Below are positions 8,379-15,979 of a stretch of DNA of 34,777 nucleotides, piece after piece. A program made the translations under genes and the position numbers. Within the stretch, counting starts at the first letter, position 1. Each line of letters begins with the position of its first letter. Under the pieces are notes generated by a model, which made no database searches, had not been told where the DNA came from, and was given only the letters and a program-made list of their open reading frames with translations. The stretch lies in assembly GCA_005776365.1 (NCBI GenBank), contig SXPK01000059.1:1-34777 (forward strand), in the 5' to 3' direction. This stretch comes from Planctomycetia bacterium. GTDB lineage: Bacteria; Planctomycetota; UBA1135; UBA2386.

Positions 8379-9618
8379 CGCCAACCGAGCAGCCGTTGCT
8401 CGACCGCTCGCGCGCGCAACGCTGATCTCCGCACTCGGCGGCGTGTTCGAGTTCTACGACTTCGTGATCTTTGCGGTGTTTGCGCCGCAGATCGGCGCCG
8501 CGTTCTTCCCGCCCGAGGCCGGCGAATCGGCGCAGACGTTGAAAGCCTTCTTGGTCTTCGCCGTCGGCTACCTCGCGCGGCCGATCGGCGGGGTCTTGTG
8601 GGCCCACGTCGCCGACCGCCGCGGCCGGGCCTATGTGTTCTCGCACACGGTGCTCGGCATGGCGGCTGCCACGCTCGCGATCGCACTGCTGCCCGGCTAT
8701 GCGACACTCGGTCCCGCAGCGCCGGTGCTGCTCGTCCTGCTGCGATTGCTGCAGGGCATGACGCTCGGCGGCGAACTACCGGCATCGCTGTGCTGGCTCG
8801 CAGAACACGCGGGAACGCGCCGAAGCGGCATCGCCACTGCGACCCTCATGGCTGGCGTCAACTCCGGCATGCTGCTCGGACAACTCGTCGCAGCAGCGAT
8901 CACAGCCGCGCTCGGGGCCGAGGCCGCGTTTGCCTGGGGCTGGCGCATCGCATTCGTGTTCGGCAGCAGCGTCGGCGTCATCGCGTGGCTCGTCAGGCGA
9001 CACGCTGGCGAGACTGCCGCATTCGCAGAACTGAGCGCGCGTGGAGTCGAGCGCATTCCGCTGCGAACCCTGTTGCGCACAGAAGCCGGCAACTCCGTGC
9101 GCGCCGCCGTGATGTGCACGGTGCACGCATGGGTGGTCGCAACGCTCTATCTCGCGCTGCCATCCTTCCTCTGTAAGCATGGCTCGATGCCGCTCGCAGA
9201 CGCAGAACGCGTCTCGCTGCTGTGCGCGTCGTGCGGATCCTTGTTGTACTTGGTCGCCGGCTGGCTCGCCGATCGACATGGCGCACCCAAAGTCTGCCGC
9301 GTCGTGCTCACCCTGCTCGCGATCGCCGCGGTGCCAGGCTACCTGTTGTTCCCTTCGCTCGGCGTGTGGCCGCTCGCTGTGCTCGGCGGCCTCGGTGGGC
9401 TCTTCATCGGCGCCTACCTCTGCATCCTGCCGACGCTGTTCTCGCCAAACGTGCGCAGCAGCGGCCTCGCGGTCGGCTACGACGGCGCATTTGCGGTGGT
9501 CGGCGGACTCGGGCCGTTCGTGATGCTGTGGCTCGCAATGGAGCATGGCCCCGCTGCAGTTGGCGTGGCGTTGGCAGGGATCGCGCTCGCGGCGATCACT
9601 GCGCTGCCGCGCAAGTGA
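8371..9618 (+). CDS. MFS transporter, metabolite:H+ symporter type
   Basis: Integral membrane protein of 415 residues with about 12 hydrophobic segments. The N-terminal ISALGGVFEFYDFVIFAVFAP is typical of the metabolite:H+ symporter group (ProP, KgtP and ShiA relatives), as are the loop 2-3 motif WAHVADRRGRAYVF and RLLQGMTLGGELPAS, which corresponds to the LQGxxxGGE signature. The ATG at 8371 lies inside the end of the oxidase gene (8-base overlap), which implies coupled translation and a shared role: probably uptake of a compatible-solute-like or N-methylated compound that the oxidase then degrades. The substrate is inferred from context only. The longer open frame upstream is merely the shadow of the oxidase gene. 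Confidence 0.9.
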   Translation: MTDANRAAVARPLARATLISALGGVFEFYDFVIFAVFAPQIGAAFFPPEAGESAQTLKAFLVFAVGYLARPIGGVLWAHVADRRGRAYVFSHTVLGMAAATLAIALLPGYATLGPAAPVLLVLLRLLQGMTLGGELPASLCWLAEHAGTRRSGIATATLMAGVNSGMLLGQLVAAAITAALGAEAAFAWGWRIAFVFGSSVGVIAWLVRRHAGETAAFAELSARGVERIPLRTLLRTEAGNSVRAAVMCTVHAWVVATLYLALPSFLCKHGSMPLADAERVSLLCASCGSLLYLVAGWLADRHGAPKVCRVVLTLLAIAAVPGYLLFPSLGVWPLAVLGGLGGLFIGAYLCILPTLFSPNVRSSGLAVGYDGAFAVVGGLGPFVMLWLAMEHGPAAVGVALAGIALAAITALPRK

Positions 9619-9726
9619 GCCCCGCTGCGGTCGGCATCAGCGCCGTGCGTTGCAGCATGGCACGACGCGCGCCTTGACCCGACGCGTGGCGCGCGAGCCA
9701 GAGCGCGGGCAAGATGCGCCGTTCTC

Positions 9727-11409
9727 GTGCCGATCACGCCATCTTCCTTGCTGCTGCTGCAACGCCTTGCTGCCCACATCGGCAGCGCTGCGCCGGAAGC
9801 CGGTGCCACAGCCGAGACCACAAGGTTCGACCTCGCCAACCGCGACGCGCTCGTGTCCTTCGACGAACCATGGCTCCATGCACGAATCGAAGCGGCGATG
9901 AACGCAAGCTTCGATCCGTCGTTGGCGACGGCCGCGATCGCGCGTTCGCTCGGGCTGGCGGCGCCGCTGCGCACCTTTGCCAACCAGCGCGAAGCCGCAA
10001 ACGCGATCGCCGTGGCCGCGAGAGCGAACAAGGCCGGAGCCATCTTGGTGGGCGACGACGCGGCAGAACGCTTCGCCCACGTTGACGGTGCCCGGCGCAT
10101 CGGGATGAACAGCATCGACGACGCGACGCTCGCGTCGGCATCCTTGCTGGTGCTCGACGCAAGTGCGGGCCCGCAGGCTTGCGCGTCACTTTGTGCGCGT
10201 GCGCGCGCGCACGGCACCTCGGTCTGCATGGACGAGACCGCGACCGCGCACCGCGTGACGCAAGGCGCGGCCGCAGCGACCAACGGACTTCGCACCGACT
10301 TTGCGTTGTTCGGCGCGAGCCTCGCTGCCGGACTGCCCTTCGGAGCCGCCGCGGGTCTCGAAGGAACGAGTTCTGCTCACCCAGTCGCGCTGGCTATCGC
10401 TGCCGCCGTTGCGCAAGCGCTGATCGACGCGCCAATCCACACGTTTGTGCTCCAACGCGCCCGCTGCTTGCGTCTGGCCATCGACCGCGCGGCCGCAGCG
10501 CAAGACGTGCTCATCGAGTGGACGGGTGACGAATCGCTGCCGCGCCTTCGCTTCCTCGGACAAGAGGACGCCCCCGCCGACGCCATCGCTGAGCGCTTTG
10601 CGTTCGAACTCGCAGAGTCTGGCTGTCGCATGGACGGCCCCCTGCTCATCGATGCCTCGCTTCGGTGCGATGTCGCCACGCAGCAGTCGGTAGAGCAGTC
10701 CTTCGCGCGCGCGTTCGTCCGCGTTCGCGCGCTGCTCGTCGAGTTCAACTCGCACCTGTCCGGCGGCCTGCCTTGGCCTTTCACGACAGGCCGTTCCGCT
10801 TTTCGCGAGCGCGGCCTCACGTTCTACCGGTATCCGCGACGCGCTGAAGTCGACGTGGAAGCAAACGGCGTTGCGATGCGCATTGCGTTCGGCAAGAGCA
10901 AGCTCGGTCCCGTGACCTCTTCTGGCTTCTTCGTCCCGACGCGCATCGTCGGCGACGCGACGCTGACGATCCGCTACGTGCTGCGCAAGTGGAACGCGGG
11001 CCCCGACTCCGCATGCCTTGGGCTGTTCTTCCAGAATGAAGCGTCAACCGCGCGCTACTACGCGCAGGTCATCAGCTCCGCGGATCTGCCGACGGCGCGC
11101 AACGTGGCGGCGGGGCTCGCAGGACAGGTCGTCGGCCGACGCTCGATCGAGGGCGACGAAGGATGGCTCCGATTGGCGCGCATCGGCTCGCGCCTCATCA
11201 CGTCGTGGCGCAGCAGCAGCGATGCTCCTTGGTCCGAACTCGGCCAATGCGAAGCCACGAGTGACGCGCTGATCGCGGGCTGCAAGATCTGGTCGAAGGT
11301 CGAGACCGAAGGCCTCGTCGCCGACCTGTTCGAGTTGGAGATCGACGGCGAGTTGGCGAAGGAACAGCCGCAACTGCTGGCGCCGCGCCCAGACCCACGG
11401 CGCGGCTGA
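9727..11409 (+). CDS. Lysine-less class III aminotransferase fold fused to a lectin-like domain
   Basis: Protein of 560 residues starting at GTG 9727, 108 bases after the MFS gene. Residues about 1-345 follow the order of glutamate-1-semialdehyde aminomutase/class III aminotransferases: FANQREAANAIAVAARA (84-100) matches the FVNSGTEAxxxAIRLAR segment, MDETATAHRV (168-177) matches FDEVMTGFRV with the Asp that holds the PLP ring nitrogen, and DFALFGASLAAGLPFGA (191-207) matches DLTTLGKIIGGGLPVGA. The catalytic Lys is replaced by Ala197, and the phosphate-binding SGTEA has become NQREA, so it should not be an active PLP enzyme. Residues about 350-555 (SSGFFVPTRIVGDATLTIRY... and later paired strands) look like a concanavalin/laminin-G-like jelly roll of the DUF1583/DUF1349 kind. 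No signal peptide is seen. A regulatory, ligand-binding or carbohydrate-binding role is possible; none is proven. Confidence 0.75.
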   Translation: MPITPSSLLLLQRLAAHIGSAAPEAGATAETTRFDLANRDALVSFDEPWLHARIEAAMNASFDPSLATAAIARSLGLAAPLRTFANQREAANAIAVAARANKAGAILVGDDAAERFAHVDGARRIGMNSIDDATLASASLLVLDASAGPQACASLCARARAHGTSVCMDETATAHRVTQGAAAATNGLRTDFALFGASLAAGLPFGAAAGLEGTSSAHPVALAIAAAVAQALIDAPIHTFVLQRARCLRLAIDRAAAAQDVLIEWTGDESLPRLRFLGQEDAPADAIAERFAFELAESGCRMDGPLLIDASLRCDVATQQSVEQSFARAFVRVRALLVEFNSHLSGGLPWPFTTGRSAFRERGLTFYRYPRRAEVDVEANGVAMRIAFGKSKLGPVTSSGFFVPTRIVGDATLTIRYVLRKWNAGPDSACLGLFFQNEASTARYYAQVISSADLPTARNVAAGLAGQVVGRRSIEGDEGWLRLARIGSRLITSWRSSSDAPWSELGQCEATSDALIAGCKIWSKVETEGLVADLFELEIDGELAKEQPQLLAPRPDPRRG

Positions 11410-11415
11410 CGCCGC
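11402..11415. terminator. Short hairpin spanning two convergent stop codons
   Basis: GCGGC-TGAC-GCCGC forms a perfect 5-base stem that contains the plus-strand stop (TGA, 11407-11409) and touches the minus-strand stop (11415-11417). The two genes are only 5 bases apart. There is no T-run on either strand, so this is a weak candidate for a shared terminator. Confidence 0.3.
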
Positions 11416-13469
11416 TACGGCGCCACGCCGTGCAGCCCAGCCACCACTTCGACCTTCTTCCCGTCCCAGCGGTGAAGGCGACCTCGCGCATCCGCGCCAA
11501 AGACCACGGTGTCGTCGTCGCCAAACGCGACGCCAAGGACCTCGTCGCCAAGCGATGGGCTCGTTCCGAGCGGCTTGCCGTCGAGCGCGAAGCGGGCGAG
11601 CTTGCCGTCGGCGCCGCAAACCGCGAGCGCGTCCTTCTGCGAGAAGGCAACCGCGAGCGCTTCGCCTTGGCACGCCTTCTTCTGCCACCGCTCCTTGCCA
11701 TCCTTGCTATCGAACAGACGCACCGTGCCGTCGCCGCACGCAAGCGCCAGTGCCGTGCCGGAGCGATGGAACGCGACCGCATGCGCCGCGCCCTGCGGCA
11801 AACGCAACGTATGCGCGATCGCGCCGCCGTCGACTTCCCAGATCACGCACGCGCCGCTGCGATCCGCGGCGGCGAGCAGTGAGCCATCTGGCGAAAACGC
11901 GAGGGACAGGATGAAGTCATCGTGCTTGCCTTCCCACAGCGGGTCGGTCGCATCGGCCACGTCGCGCTCCAGCGAATGAATGCGGACGCGTTTGCTGCTG
12001 CCACCGATCGCAACGAGACGCGCGCCATGATGCACAGCCGCGGCGAGCGGAACGTCACGTTCCTTGCCAAAGGTGCCGATTGCCGTGCCGGTGACGACGT
12101 CGAGCACGAGCGCGCGACCGTTCCTGCCCGCTTCGCCGCCCGCGATCGCCAGCAACTTGCCGTCCGGCGAGAACCCGATGCTGCCGATGCGCGCAAAGCC
12201 GGTGTCGGTGACCGAAACAAGTTTGCCGCCGCCGTCGAGCAGCAACGCTTGCCCGATGCCAGCCGCCGCGAGCAACGCTCCGCGCGGGCTGCGCGCCAAC
12301 GCGGCGATCGGCGACGCACGCTCCGAAGTGCGCATCGAGACTGCGGGCCATCCATCTGGCCATGGCGCCGGTCCTGAAGCAGCGGCTTCGACTGCGGCCG
12401 CCGAGGCCTTCGCCCTTGCCTCGCGTTCTCGCCAGAACACGCGTGCCGCGCTCGAGTCCTCGGCCGCGCCATGCTCGATCCACGAACGCACGATGCCTTG
12501 CGTCTTGACGTCGAGCGCATCGGCGTCCTTTGGCATGAAGGGCCGCTCGATCAAGGTGATCATGCGAAACAACCGCGACTGGTCGGGCACGCCTTGCACG
12601 ATCGACTTGCCGGATCCGCCGCCTTGCATCGCCGCTGCATACGACGACAGGTCGAGCCCACCCTTGCTGCTGTCGGGGTCGTGACACGCGACACAGTGCT
12701 CCGAGAAGATCGGCTCGACGTCGGCCCAGACGACGAACCGCGGCTCGCTCGCTTCGTTTGCACTCGTTGCTGCGGCCTCCGTGGGCACGGCCGCCTTCGG
12801 CGCTGCGGGAGCAGCTTGCTTGTCGTCGGCCTTCGGCGACGGCGGTTGCGGCGGCTTTGCGGGTTCGCTGGGCTTCGCTGCTTCGACGGGACTTGCAGGC
12901 GGCATCGGTGAACTTGCAGTCGGCTGTGCCACCGCAGCCGGTGAGGCAGCGGGCGTGGATGCGTCTGCCTGGGCACCAGCTGGCACCGCCGCCTGCTGCG
13001 CTGCATCCGGCTTTGCTTGTGCAGCCGAGTTTGTCGGAACGGCCGCCGCTGGCTTGCTCGCCGGCGCCATCGGCAACGCACCAAGCAGTTTGTGCAACTC
13101 CGCGAGCTGCTCGCTTTCCTTGCGCAAGGCGCGAGCCTTCTCCCCCATCTCCGCGATCTCGGCGAGCAGTCGCTGCGACTGCTCGCGCTTTTCTTGCGCA
13201 GCACGGTCGAGCGCCGCGGCTGCTTCTTCGAGTTCGGCGGCGCGCGCTTTCCACGCAGCAGCATCGAGCGTTTTCAGTCGATCGAGCATCGAACGCAACT
13301 GCTCCGTCGGCGACGCAGCTGCCTCGACCACGGCGGGCACTTGCTGTTTTGACGGCTCATTCGCTTCCTTCGGCTCCTGAGCGGGTGCATCAGCAGATGC
13401 GAGCATGAGAAGGATCGCCGGCAAGCAACGGAGCACATGCGCTCGCACCAGAGCGAATGACAAGCGCAT
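11415..13469 (-). CDS. Exported planctomycete-type cytochrome c with WD40 propeller
   Basis: Protein of 684 residues, last gene of the DUF1501 operon. A signal peptide (about 1-31, ending DAPAQ) is followed by a charged coiled coil (about 57-129), a long Ala/Pro-rich linker (about 132-242), a PSCyt1-type cytochrome c domain with heme motif CVACH (Cys259, Cys262, His263) and the family context SSKGGLDLSSY, and C-terminal WD40-like repeats (about 365-684, for example LAFSPDGSLLAAADRSG). It should sit in the periplasm or paryphoplasm. The role of PSCyt proteins is still poorly known; electron transfer coupled to polysaccharide breakdown is often suggested. The ATG at 13469 gives a normal signal peptide. 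An in-frame ATG at 13535, 5 bases after the upstream stop and preceded by GAGG, would add 22 residues and is a real alternative. Confidence 0.88.
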   Translation of the reverse strand: MRLSFALVRAHVLRCLPAILLMLASADAPAQEPKEANEPSKQQVPAVVEAAASPTEQLRSMLDRLKTLDAAAWKARAAELEEAAAALDRAAQEKREQSQRLLAEIAEMGEKARALRKESEQLAELHKLLGALPMAPASKPAAAVPTNSAAQAKPDAAQQAAVPAGAQADASTPAASPAAVAQPTASSPMPPASPVEAAKPSEPAKPPQPPSPKADDKQAAPAAPKAAVPTEAAATSANEASEPRFVVWADVEPIFSEHCVACHDPDSSKGGLDLSSYAAAMQGGGSGKSIVQGVPDQSRLFRMITLIERPFMPKDADALDVKTQGIVRSWIEHGAAEDSSAARVFWREREARAKASAAAVEAAASGPAPWPDGWPAVSMRTSERASPIAALARSPRGALLAAAGIGQALLLDGGGKLVSVTDTGFARIGSIGFSPDGKLLAIAGGEAGRNGRALVLDVVTGTAIGTFGKERDVPLAAAVHHGARLVAIGGSSKRVRIHSLERDVADATDPLWEGKHDDFILSLAFSPDGSLLAAADRSGACVIWEVDGGAIAHTLRLPQGAAHAVAFHRSGTALALACGDGTVRLFDSKDGKERWQKKACQGEALAVAFSQKDALAVCGADGKLARFALDGKPLGTSPSLGDEVLGVAFGDDDTVVFGADARGRLHRWDGKKVEVVAGLHGVAP

Positions 13470-13540
13470 GCCGCGGCTTCTAGCCAGCCGGATCGGCGAC
13501 TTGGGTCGAACCATGGACTGATTGCGGTCTTTCATGCGCC

Positions 13541-15979
13541 TCAGTGTTGGAACAAGAACTCCTTCGAGTTCAGCACGGACCAATAGATGTCTTCCCACGC
13601 CGCAAGCGCGGCCTTGGCGTCGCTAGTCCCTATGACTGCGAACATGCGCTGCGCCTCTTCTTGCGACGGCATGCGGCTGTAGGCGGCAAGCCAGAGGTCT
13701 TCGAGCATCGCCAGTGGCTCGCGTTTCTCCGCGAGCGAACGACGAAGGCGGCCCTGCGCGTTGCCGAGCTTCTGCAAGATCGTGTCGCCGTTGATGAGAT
13801 GCAGCGTCTGGCCCAGTGTTGGCTCGTCGCGTCGATCACACGCGCACGAGCTGTCGCGCGCCGGTCGGCCGAATGCGTCGAGAAACGACACGCTGCCGCG
13901 ACCACCGTCGACGGTGCTCGCGGTGGCTCCGACCGGAGCGCCGGGATACTTCGTCGCAACGTCCGTGACCGCCGAGATCGCATCGAGCAAGGTCTCAGCC
14001 GACACCCGACGTGGCGCGATGCCGGCAAAGGTCGACCAGGGCGCGTCCGCCGGCAATTCCGCGGACTGATAGGTGCGCGAAGCGGCGATCTCACGCGCCA
14101 CGGCGCGCACGTCGTAACGCGCAGCGACGAGCAGGGCCGCGAGATGGTCGAGCACTTCTGGGTGCGACGGTGGATTGCCGATGCGCACGTCATCGACCGG
14201 ATCGACAAGGCCACGGCCAAACATGCGCGCCCAGATGCGGTTGGCGACGTTGCGCGCAAACCAAGGATTGTCCTTGGCGACGAGCCAGTCAGCGAACGCG
14301 ACGCGACGATCCGTTCCCTTTGCGATCGTGGCCTTGCCTTCCCCGAGCAGCCGCGGTTCTGCGACCGCGCCGTTGCGAAGGTTGCGCACCTCGCCTTCGC
14401 CACGATCCGAGATGACGTTCTCGTAGGGATCGAGTCCGCGCTTCTTGCCGACCTGACCGAAGAACGAGGCGAGGCCGTAGTAGTCGTCCATCGTCCATCG
14501 CTCGAACGGATGGTTGTGGCACTGCGCGCACTGCAGACGAACGCCCAAGAACACCTGCGCGGTCTTCTCGGCGACCAGATGCGCTTGCCGTGCGATGAGT
14601 TGGTAGTTGGCCGGCGCGTTGGTGAACGTCGCGCCCGACGCGGTCAATAGCTCGCGCACCGTCTCGTCGAATGGCCGCTTCTGCTCGAACTGCGCTCGCA
14701 GCCAACGCCCGAGCATCGACGCGCCCTTCTGCTCCATCGTCTGAGCGTCGACCTGCAGCACCTCGGCCCACGTCGCCGCTTGCAGCGCCGCAAACTCATC
14801 CCGCTCCAACAACTCGTCGACAAGCAGCGAGCGCTTGTCAGGCCTCGTGTCGGCGAGGACCGCGCGCGCGGCGTCCGGCGTCGGCAGCACGCCGAGAAGG
14901 TCGACGTGCACGCGCCGGACAAACTGCTCGTCCGTGCATGGAGCAGCGCGCTGCGTCTTTGCCGCCGTGAGCGCCTTGCGCATGAAGGCGTCAATCGCTC
15001 CGCCTTCTGGCTCGTCGGCGAGCGTGAACGGCGTCGCATCGGCATGCACGCGCACGCGCGCGATCGCGGCGAGCCCGGAGAAACGCGCGAGCAGGACCGC
15101 TTCGCCGCGACCCGTTGCTTCCAACATGCCGCGCTCGATGCGCGAGCTGCCATCGTTGCTCGACGACCAGGACACGCGGCCCGTGACGTCGGCGTCGGTT
15201 CCGTCTGCGTAGCGCGCGCGCACCGAGAACGGCAGCCGCGCGCCCAGGCCAGTCAGTGTCGCGCTCGCCGGAAACACTTCGATCGCGGTCACTGGGGATG
15301 CGGTGGTTCGATCGTCCGTGGCGCCCTGCTCGATCCACTCGACGATGCGCCGGTAGTCGTCGCCGTCCAGTTCCATGCGCTTGCCGCCTTGATGCGGGAC
15401 CGACACGGTCGGTTTCTGCAGCAAGAGGCTCTGCGCCGGCGTGAGCAGATCGATGCGTCGGCCACGCAAGTCTCGCGTGATCGCGCGGTGGTCGCGATCC
15501 GGGTCGTAGCCGAACAAAGTCAACGAGAACCCGTTCTTGCCAGCAGCCGCGCCATGACAACCGCCTGAGTTGCAGCCGCCAGACGTCAGCGCCGGGATCA
15601 CTTCGTTGCGGAAGCTCGCTCGCGGCAACGACGCGCAGTTCACGACCACCACCTTGGCTCGCGCCTCGACGCCACCGATGGTGCCGATCAACTCGGTCTC
15701 GCCGTCCTTGCGCGGCGACAGCGTGGCGATGCCGCCATGGGACTCGACGACCGCGATCGTCGAGTCGGCAACGGTCCAGGCGACATCAGGCGCCCATGCG
15801 GTCACGCCGAGGACCTCGTCCTGTTCGGCGGCGACCACGCGTTGGCGATCCTGCCCGGAGTCGAGTTGCACCGAAGAAGGAAACGTGCGCAGGCTCGACC
15901 TTGACGGCAGGTCTTGCGCGACGAGGCCCACCGATGACCAAACGATTGCCCACAGCCCCAATCGCAGATGCGGCTTCAC
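13541..15979 (-). CDS. DUF1549/DUF1553 (PSD1-type) exported protein with Ig-like domains
   Basis: Protein of 812 residues, start GTG 15979 overlapping the preceding stop as GTGA. A signal peptide (1-22, ending GLVAQ) is followed by an Ig-like (BIG2-type) domain (about 30-113), a segment with CNSGGCHG (Cys136, Cys141, His142) and the family continuation GKNGFSLTLFGYDP, a second Ig-like domain (about 230-313), DUF1549 (about 328-540) and DUF1553 (about 560-812). DUF1549 contains CAQCHNHPFERW (484-495), a standard CxxCH heme motif. The first motif has four residues between the cysteines, which is usual for this family but not for ordinary c-type hemes. The family is almost confined to Planctomycetota and related phyla and is usually found beside DUF1501 genes, as here. 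The biochemical function is not established. Confidence 0.92.
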   Translation of the reverse strand: MKPHLRLGLWAIVWSSVGLVAQDLPSRSSLRTFPSSVQLDSGQDRQRVVAAEQDEVLGVTAWAPDVAWTVADSTIAVVESHGGIATLSPRKDGETELIGTIGGVEARAKVVVVNCASLPRASFRNEVIPALTSGGCNSGGCHGAAAGKNGFSLTLFGYDPDRDHRAITRDLRGRRIDLLTPAQSLLLQKPTVSVPHQGGKRMELDGDDYRRIVEWIEQGATDDRTTASPVTAIEVFPASATLTGLGARLPFSVRARYADGTDADVTGRVSWSSSNDGSSRIERGMLEATGRGEAVLLARFSGLAAIARVRVHADATPFTLADEPEGGAIDAFMRKALTAAKTQRAAPCTDEQFVRRVHVDLLGVLPTPDAARAVLADTRPDKRSLLVDELLERDEFAALQAATWAEVLQVDAQTMEQKGASMLGRWLRAQFEQKRPFDETVRELLTASGATFTNAPANYQLIARQAHLVAEKTAQVFLGVRLQCAQCHNHPFERWTMDDYYGLASFFGQVGKKRGLDPYENVISDRGEGEVRNLRNGAVAEPRLLGEGKATIAKGTDRRVAFADWLVAKDNPWFARNVANRIWARMFGRGLVDPVDDVRIGNPPSHPEVLDHLAALLVAARYDVRAVAREIAASRTYQSAELPADAPWSTFAGIAPRRVSAETLLDAISAVTDVATKYPGAPVGATASTVDGGRGSVSFLDAFGRPARDSSCACDRRDEPTLGQTLHLINGDTILQKLGNAQGRLRRSLAEKREPLAMLEDLWLAAYSRMPSQEEAQRMFAVIGTSDAKAALAAWEDIYWSVLNSKEFLFQH

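Noticed and set aside
9667-9694. GCGCGCC / GGCGCGC inverted repeat between the MFS gene and the aminotransferase-like gene
   Set aside because: A 7-base stem with a 14-base loop of pure GC is expected by chance in this composition, and no T-run follows; not called as a terminator.
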